Shown in pieces: positions 28,560-32,435 of a stretch of DNA of 32,435 nucleotides (its first letter is position 1; every line of letters starts with the position of its first letter). The translations under genes and the position numbers were made by a program. Under the pieces are notes generated by a model. The model had not been told where the DNA came from. It saw only the letters and a program-made list of their open reading frames with translations, and ran no database searches. The DNA is taken from IMG/VR virus record IMGVR_UViG_3300009100_000033, positions 1-32,435 of that record. One strand, given 5' to 3'. The DNA is from a virus.

Positions 28560-28840
28560 AGAACGCCAAGGGCAAGGGCCGGCGCGCGGAGTGGAAGAGC
28601 CGCGACATCTTCCTCGCCGCCGGCTACGATGTCGTGCGGGCCGGGGCCTCCCTCGGCCCGTGGGACTTGGTGTGCCTGTGCCCGACCGGGGGCGTGCTCG
28701 TCCAGGTCAAGTGTAACGACTGGCCGGGCACCCTTGAGCGCCTCGCGTTGCAGGACTTCGTGGCCCCGCCCCACTTCCGCAAGGTCATTCATCGCTGGCG
28801 CGACCGCCATCGCACCCCCGATGAGCAGTGGCTCCAGTGA
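28556..28840 (+). CDS. PD-(D/E)XK nuclease, Holliday-junction-resolvase-like, with no ordinary start
   Basis: A compact nuclease of about 94 residues with the complete core: Glu12 in GRRAEWKS, Asp37 in SLGPWDLV, Gln50-Val-Lys52 in VLVQVKCN, followed by WPG, a helix and HRWRDR, a pattern known from phage PD-(D/E)XK proteins (GRR.E......L...GY.V.R...SLG.WD...). The domain must begin near position 28560, yet no ATG, GTG or TTG lies in frame between about 28001 and 28630. The candidates are an AUA at 28556, which overlaps the RecT TAA exactly as ATGA pairs do elsewhere, or a -1 frameshift on the CCCCCC run at 28543-28548 giving a RecT-nuclease fusion. Coordinates assume AUA. Confidence 0.7.
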   Translation: MKNAKGKGRRAEWKSRDIFLAAGYDVVRAGASLGPWDLVCLCPTGGVLVQVKCNDWPGTLERLALQDFVAPPHFRKVIHRWRDRHRTPDEQWLQ

Positions 28841-28861
28841 CTCACGATGGAGAGTGCCCGT

Positions 28862-29659
28862 ATGGCCTGGGCTCGGATCGATGACAACATGCCCGATCAC
28901 CCCAAGCTGGCCCGTCTCGGCCTGCTGCGCCCGCTCGCCGGCTGGCTGCACGTGTGCGGCATCTGTTACGCCACCCGGTACCTCACCGACGGCTTCATCC
29001 CCGCCGGCCAGGTCGTCGCGCTCACCCGGTTCGATCACGTCGGCTACGAGACCGGCGGCGTCCCCGGCATGTTCAGCGTGGGCGAAGATGCCGACCCGCT
29101 GACCCTGGCCGAGGCCCTCGTGAGCGTCGGCATGTGGCATCACGCGCGGGGCGGATATCTCATTCATGACTTCCTCGACTACAATCCCGCGCGCGATGTA
29201 ACACTCAAACGGCGGGCCGAAACGGCCGCGAGAGTGAAGGAACACCGTGAACGTAAGCTCGCGAATCTTCAGGCTTCACGTGAAAGTAACGGTGTTACTA
29301 ACGCGTTAGTAACCGCGTCCCCTACCCCTACCCCTATAAAAGCTTTTAAGAGTTCTTCGAACTCTTTGGTCGAGTCGAACTCGACCGGTGTGGATCCGGC
29401 GGTCGAGATTCTCGAGTTTCTGAACCGCAAGTGCGACCGCCGCTACCGGCCGGTGCGCGCCACGCTGGACTTGATCCGCGCCCGCCTGCGCTCCGGCGCC
29501 ACCGTGACCCAGGTCAAGGCGGTCATCGTCGTCAAGCGCCGCGAGTGGGCCGAGAAGCCCGACATGGCGCCCTACCTCCGCCCGTCCACGCTCTTTCGCG
29601 CCTCGAACTTCGAGACCTACCTCGGCCAGCTCCCGGCCTCCGCCTTCGAGGAACTCTGA
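28862..29659 (+). CDS. Replication initiator with Phg_2220_C-like domain
   Basis: A protein of 265 residues with two domains. The N-terminal one (1-115) opens with MAWARIDDNMPDHPKLARLG, typical of phage replisome organisers, and includes a winged-helix-like region ending in FLDYNPA. The C-terminal one (about 180-262) reads EILEFLNRKCDRRYRPVRA ... LIRARLRSG ... KRREWAEKPDM..YLRPSTLFR..NFETYLGQ, matching the conserved phage C-terminal domain Phg_2220_C. Between them lies a Ser/Thr/Asn-rich linker whose DNA is AT-rich and full of palindromes, a candidate origin. The ATG at 28862 is preferred (GGAGAG seven bases upstream) over one at 28847. Confidence 0.82.
   Translation: MAWARIDDNMPDHPKLARLGLLRPLAGWLHVCGICYATRYLTDGFIPAGQVVALTRFDHVGYETGGVPGMFSVGEDADPLTLAEALVSVGMWHHARGGYLIHDFLDYNPARDVTLKRRAETAARVKEHRERKLANLQASRESNGVTNALVTASPTPTPIKAFKSSSNSLVESNSTGVDPAVEILEFLNRKCDRRYRPVRATLDLIRARLRSGATVTQVKAVIVVKRREWAEKPDMAPYLRPSTLFRASNFETYLGQLPASAFEEL
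29275..29386. other. Candidate phage replication origin inside the initiator gene
   Basis: Within 112 bases, in an AT-rich island, lie: TTCACGTGAA (29275-29284); AGTAAC with its inverse GTTACT (29285-29299); a perfect 20-bp palindrome GTTACTAACGCGTTAGTAAC (29294-29313); three tandem CCCCTA units (29319-29336); TAAAAGCTTTTA (29337-29348); AAGAGTTC paired with GAACTCTT (29348-29366); and GGTCGAGT paired with ACTCGACC (29368-29386). They encode only the flexible linker of the initiator. In lambda the origin lies inside gene O in the same way. The origin role is inferred from this analogy. Confidence 0.6.
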
Positions 29660-29660
29660 C

Positions 29661-30149
29661 ATGCTCGAATGCCCCGATTGCGAGAAGGCCTTTCGCGGGG
29701 CCCGGTGCCCGACGTGCGGCTGGGCGCCCCCGGCCCCGCCGCCCCTGCGGGAGGCCAAGCCCGCGTACTGCGCCCTCGACGGCACCACGCTTGAGCGGGG
29801 CTTCTGTCACGCGGGCGGCGGCTACCCGGTCACGTCCGCGTGCCCGTTTGCCTGCCCGCTGTGCGGCCAGCGCCTCGGGTGGGACGGCGGCTGCGAGGCC
29901 TGCCATGGCTGCACGACCGGCCGCCGGGAGGACTGGACCTTCCCCGGCCATCGCTTTGAGTTGGACGCGGGCCACTACGTGCGGGACGACTCGCTCCCGC
30001 CTGGCCGCCGGGCCTGCACGCCGGCCCAAAACGCGGCGGGGCTCGCGGCCGTCCAGCTCATCCTGGCCACCGCAAATCTGCCGGCGGCCCCCGCACCACC
30101 CCGGCTTCGGCTTCTCCAGCGCGCTGGACTGGCTCAGGACGCGTCGTAA
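29661..30149 (+). CDS. Multi-zinc-finger protein of the replication operon
   Basis: A protein of 162 residues with about thirteen cysteines in CxxC pairs: CPDC and CPTC at the N-terminus (a zinc ribbon), then single Cys, CPFACPLC and CEACHGC in the middle. Two or three zinc sites are expected. The C-terminal 60 residues are hydrophobic/Ala-rich helix. GAGGAA within the end of the initiator gene serves as ribosome site. Primase-type motifs (such as EGxxD) are absent, so it is not a primase; a DNA-binding accessory role in replication is inferred. Confidence 0.6.
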   Translation: MLECPDCEKAFRGARCPTCGWAPPAPPPLREAKPAYCALDGTTLERGFCHAGGGYPVTSACPFACPLCGQRLGWDGGCEACHGCTTGRREDWTFPGHRFELDAGHYVRDDSLPPGRRACTPAQNAAGLAAVQLILATANLPAAPAPPRLRLLQRAGLAQDAS

Positions 30150-30246
30150 TAGGGGCGCCAATACCCTGATGGCGGGCCAGTGGCCAAAACGCGCGAGCGG
30201 TGATGCGGCGACACCACAGCGGGTTTCGCCGTGAGGAGTGAAACCA

Positions 30247-30495
30247 ATGCCTGAGCGGACCGCCCCTAACGTCCAGACATTCCACGTCATCTGCGCCGAG
30301 TGCAAGGAAGACCGCTGGCCGTACCTCCGCGAGCGCCCCTCCCGGTACGTGTGCGTCCGCTGTTCGGCAGAAACGCCGGCCACCCTCGCCAGCCGACGGC
30401 AGAAAGGGGCGCGCATGCTGGCGACCAAACGCCGCCGGAGGTCTGGCGCTTCCGGGCCAAATGCTCCCGGTCAGGGCCCAGATGCCGCCGCGTGA
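30247..30495 (+). CDS. Small zinc-ribbon protein
   Basis: An 82-residue protein with one zinc ribbon (CAEC near residue 14, CVRC near residue 34) and a basic, low-complexity C-terminus (TKRRRRSGASG). GAGGAG lies eight bases before the ATG. It follows a gap of 97 bases in which nothing beyond short weak inverted repeats is visible. The next gene begins inside its last 14 bases. Likely nucleic-acid binding. Confidence 0.55.
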   Translation: MPERTAPNVQTFHVICAECKEDRWPYLRERPSRYVCVRCSAETPATLASRRQKGARMLATKRRRRSGASGPNAPGQGPDAAA

Positions 30496-30694
30496 AAATT
30501 CTGCCGGGGCTCCGGCCTCGAGCCTGGCGCCGACTCCGGGCAGACCCCCGGAGCCGACGCGCGCGCGTGTTCTAGCGCGGGCCACCTGTGCCGTGTGCGG
30601 CTGGCAGGGCCCGCGCGCCGAGCGCGAAGTGAACCTCTGCTCACAGCATGGGCGGCTCAGCTGTGGACGGTGCTACCAGTCGGGCGCGTGTTAG
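30482..30694 (+). CDS. Small zinc-finger protein
   Basis: A 70-residue protein: a Pro-rich, flexible N-terminal 30 residues and a zinc-binding C-terminus with CAVC, a CSQHG unit and CGRC followed by a final Cys. Start is ATG 30482, or ATG 30461 seven codons upstream; the ribosome site is weak in both cases. Last gene of the rightward replication operon; its end overlaps the end of the convergent gene by 54 bases. Confidence 0.5.
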   Translation: MPPRENSAGAPASSLAPTPGRPPEPTRARVLARATCAVCGWQGPRAEREVNLCSQHGRLSCGRCYQSGAC

Positions 30695-30952
30695 CTCAAG
30701 CGCCTGTCGGAGTCCGGCCAGCTTGAGCATCGCGCGGCGCCGGCGCCGGTAGGCGGCCGCCGGCGACGGGGTCGCATGGCGCGGCCGACCGCCGCGCTTG
30801 CCATTCTCCCGCGCGGCCGCGCTCTTGGCCAGTGAGCGCACGCGGCCCCCTTTGCGCCCAAGCACGACCGCCGCGGGATTGGGGGCCCGCGGCGGATGGT
30901 CGGATGCCGGATCGGTCGCGCCCCGTCTCGTCGGGCCCCTATTCGCGCTCAT
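30641..30952 (-). CDS. NPAAV/KGG-type basic protein (paralogue)
   Basis: A 103-residue, Arg/Lys-rich protein. The segment NPAAVVLGRKGGRVRSLAKS followed by ARENGKRGGRPRH is the known small basic 'NPAAVxLGxxGG' motif, also found in the 48-residue protein encoded at 25654-25800. The C-terminal 40 residues form a basic helix (RRRRRAMLKLAGLRQALEL). AAGG precedes the ATG by six bases. Likely binds nucleic acid. Last gene of the leftward block; it overlaps its upstream neighbour by 14 bases and the convergent zinc gene by 54. Confidence 0.6.
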   Translation of the reverse strand: MSANRGPTRRGATDPASDHPPRAPNPAAVVLGRKGGRVRSLAKSAAARENGKRGGRPRHATPSPAAAYRRRRRAMLKLAGLRQALELTRARLVAPSTAEPPML

Positions 30953-31151
30953 ATTCGGCCTTGCGACTCAGCGGGCCCGGCCGGTGCGTGGCCGCGTAGC
31001 GCGCGCACAAGGCCCGCGCCTCGTCTTCGGTGCAATGCCGGGCGAGCGTGGTCTTCCGCGCACGCGGATCCGGCACCAGCTGGCCGGAGTCGCGGCGCCA
31101 CCAGTTGCGCACGAACACGCGATAGGTCTCCGCCGACCCCCGCGTGGTCAT
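30939..31151 (-). CDS. Small basic protein, unknown
   Basis: A 70-residue protein: an N-terminal strand-like part (SAETYRVFVRNWWRRDSGQL), then a helical part with CTEDEARALCARYAATH, and a charged tail. The pattern 'TYRVFVR.WW........L.P.......H..TE.EAR..C..Y' recurs in small phage genes, where it is annotated only as hypothetical. The ATG overlaps the stop of the upstream gene (ATGA). No function assigned. Confidence 0.6.
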   Translation of the reverse strand: MTTRGSAETYRVFVRNWWRRDSGQLVPDPRARKTTLARHCTEDEARALCARYAATHRPGPLSRKAEYERE

Positions 31152-31516
31152 GACTGCGCCGGGCGCGCCGCGCGCCGAACCGCGTCCGCGCAATCGGCGA
31201 GTTTGGCGTGCAATGTGGCGGGGTCGTCCGTCTCGCCGGTCGAATAGGCGAGGATGTCTCGTAAGATCCCCTCCCGCGAACGCTGGCCCTCGTCGTACCC
31301 GCGCAAGAACAGTTCCGCTTCCCGCGCGCCCACGCAATAGCCGACAGTCCGACCCATGAGGCGCCGGCGTTCGTGATAGCCGCGATCCTCATGATCGGGC
31401 GGAAATTCCAAGTAAAACTCATACCGGCGCTTGCCGTCGCCCGGGGCGTTCACCTGGAGTCCGAGCCCGAGGCGCGCCGCTTCCCGCCCGATGTCGTTCT
31501 TCCCCATGGTGGCCAT
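31148..31516 (-). CDS. Unknown small phage protein
   Basis: A protein of 122 residues with an alpha/beta N-terminal half (NDIGREAARLGLGLQV, then RRYEFYLEF) and a helical C-terminal half (AREAELFLRGYDEGQRSREG, LHAKLADCADAVRRA). The ATG at 31516 is preferred because GAGGTAA lies about eight bases upstream; a second ATG three codons later is possible. It lies five bases downstream of the preceding gene in the leftward block. No family with known role was recognised. Confidence 0.55.
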   Translation of the reverse strand: MATMGKNDIGREAARLGLGLQVNAPGDGKRRYEFYLEFPPDHEDRGYHERRRLMGRTVGYCVGAREAELFLRGYDEGQRSREGILRDILAYSTGETDDPATLHAKLADCADAVRRAARPAQS

Positions 31517-31521
31517 GGCGC

Positions 31522-31704
31522 TTACCTCGCCCCGCACGCGCGAATGAACCGCGCGCGATCAAACCGGGGGCTCGCGGCCGCGCAGGCGTCCGCAATCGCG
31601 TGCACATCCCGCTCCCATTGCGCGCGCGTGATCCCGCCCTGGGGCTCGTGCGCGAATGCGCTCCGCAATGCGGCCGCCAACGCGTCGAAGTGTTTCTTGC
31701 TCAT
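31522..31704 (-). CDS. Common small phage protein (MSKKHF... type)
   Basis: A 60-residue protein of a very widespread phage group with the opening MSKKHFDALAAALR and the end FDRARFIRACG: 'K.HF...A..L.......W..DV..IAD.C...NPRFD..RF..AC'. It is probably a small helical bundle. GGGGAA lies about eight bases before the ATG. These genes typically sit in early blocks of temperate phages; no function has been established. Confidence 0.7.
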   Translation of the reverse strand: MSKKHFDALAAALRSAFAHEPQGGITRAQWERDVHAIADACAAASPRFDRARFIRACGAR

Positions 31705-31716
31705 GATGTGGTTCCC

Positions 31717-31893
31717 CTATGCCTTTCCCGGTGTGGTGGTGGTGGTGCCCGTCGCCCGGGCGATCGCGGCCCGCGCGCGCTCGATCGCGACAAACGCGAT
31801 CAGCGGATCGACGCGCGTGACGTTGAACGCGCGCACCATGGTCTGGAGGGCGGCCAGTAGCTCGGCCGTGGTGTCCGGTCGCGCGGGGCTCAT
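31717..31893 (-). CDS. Small helical protein, unknown
   Basis: A 58-residue protein with two helices (AELLAALQTMVRAFNVTRVD and IAFVAIERARAAIARATG) and a Thr-rich tail. The shape resembles small phage peptides of the 'LL.AL......' type seen near the MSKKHF protein. The ATG overlaps the upstream stop by four bases, which decides the start. Role unknown. Confidence 0.55.
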   Translation of the reverse strand: MSPARPDTTAELLAALQTMVRAFNVTRVDPLIAFVAIERARAAIARATGTTTTTPGKA

Positions 31894-32270
31894 GCCGTCA
31901 CCTCGTCGTCGGCGCGCAAATCGACGCGCGTGTGGTAGCCCACGGCCGTATTGCCCAATTCGGGCTCGCCGATGAGGACTCCGCCATGAGCCGGGCAGTC
32001 CCATGTCTCTTGACATGCGTCGCACACCCCGACTTGCTTTCCGGGGGTGCCATTGCCGACGGTGTGGTCACACTGGCAATCGCACGGATGATACGTGCCC
32101 CCGTCGCCGTCCGACTCATCGTCCGGCCATGCCGTCTCGACCCATGTGAAGACTTGATCGTGCGCGTCGAGCGCCGATGGGGCCGTCACCAAGACGTCGT
32201 AGACCGTGACATCGTTCCCGTCCGAATCCCTCACGTCGACCGTGTACGTGTGCAGCGCTCCCTGTGCCAT
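31890..32270 (-). CDS. Acidic protein with zinc-binding cysteines
   Basis: A protein of 126 residues. The first 50 residues are a beta-rich domain (LHTYTVDVRDSDGNDVTVYD and a following helix) resembling small phage domains that process 'V.A.S..dA...a'. The second part has a Cys/His cluster, CDCQCDH, then CDACQETWDCPAH, compatible with one or two zinc sites, and an acidic C-terminus. AAAGGA lies seven bases before the ATG. Function unknown; a regulator or host-takeover protein would fit this position. Confidence 0.6.
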   Translation of the reverse strand: MAQGALHTYTVDVRDSDGNDVTVYDVLVTAPSALDAHDQVFTWVETAWPDDESDGDGGTYHPCDCQCDHTVGNGTPGKQVGVCDACQETWDCPAHGGVLIGEPELGNTAVGYHTRVDLRADDEVTA

Positions 32271-32287
32271 GTGTTGGTCCTTTTCCC

Positions 32288-32435
32288 CTAGCCCGCGTTC
32301 CGGAGCGTCGACACGATCCGGTCCAGCGTGCGCGCGTCCGTGGTCCAGTCGCGCGCCGCGGTCGCATCCTGCCAGGCGCTGCGCAGGTGATCGGCCTTGT
32401 AGTGGCAGATCTGCACCAACCCTTCGATGAGGTTC
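32288..32435 (-). CDS. Unknown protein (5' partial)
   Basis: The frame is open to the right edge of the window; 48 C-terminal residues are visible (LIEGLVQICHYKADHLRSAW, then DATAARDWTTDART and LDRIVSTLRNAG). It is helical, with no recognisable motif. It ends 17 bases before the next gene of the leftward block. The start and most of the protein lie outside the window. Confidence 0.55.
   Translation of the reverse strand, partial: NLIEGLVQICHYKADHLRSAWQDATAARDWTTDARTLDRIVSTLRNAG

Noticed and set aside
29319-29336. Three CCCCTA units as telomere-like or CRISPR-type repeats
   Set aside because: Only three six-base units inside a coding linker; better explained as part of the origin-like cluster or as a Pro/Thr codon repeat.
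30150-30246. Weak inverted repeats in the gap before the zinc-ribbon gene
   Set aside because: Five- to six-base arms with long loops are expected by chance at this GC content.

Overview
The window is a high-GC piece of a phage genome, or of a prophage. There are almost no intergenic gaps, neighbouring genes repeatedly overlap by ATGA/GTGA/TGATG, and the genes fall into functional blocks. No rRNA, tRNA, CRISPR array, insertion sequence or host housekeeping gene is visible. The virion module resembles short-tailed T7-like podoviruses: scaffold, major capsid protein, tail tubular proteins A and B, and three internal/ejection proteins. The control and replication modules are those of a temperate phage: XRE repressor-like protein, tyrosine integrase, YqaJ exonuclease, RecT-like annealing protein, and an initiator with a Phg_2220_C-like domain. 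The host cannot be named; the GC content, a Sec signal peptide and a lipobox fit a high-GC, probably Gram-negative bacterium.

Layout: 1-15751 (+) virion genes, with a four-hairpin RNA leader before the capsid gene, a hairpin after it, and a block of fibre and beta-propeller genes between capsid and tail tube. 15730-16490 (-) is a three-gene accessory cassette of small membrane/zinc proteins. 16491-16679 is a control region with palindromes and direct repeats. 16680-19003 (+) holds the repressor-like protein, small proteins and a ParB-like protein. 18982-20052 (-) is the integrase, followed by a TTGCAC-repeat region that may hold attP arm sites. 20171-25323 (+) is one tightly coupled operon: a nuclease-like protein, a zinc-finger fusion, an 850-residue secreted propeller protein, an HTH peptide flanked by a 17-bp direct repeat, a lipoprotein and several small membrane proteins. 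25320-25800 (-) has three small genes, then divergent promoters. 25930-30694 (+) is the recombination and replication operon. 30641-32435 (-) is a leftward block of small early genes.

How they work together: virion genes build a capsid and a short tail and eject internal proteins; the exonuclease, annealing protein and PD-(D/E)XK protein probably form a recombination set; the initiator probably carries its own origin inside its coding sequence; integrase and XRE protein support lysogeny. The points most worth following up are the origin-like palindrome cluster inside the initiator gene (29275-29386), the nuclease gene with no ordinary start codon at the RecT stop (28556), the structured leader before the capsid gene (915-1020), and the secreted propeller operon. 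No endolysin, terminase, portal, DNA polymerase or RNA polymerase was recognised; the packaging genes presumably lie left of the window.
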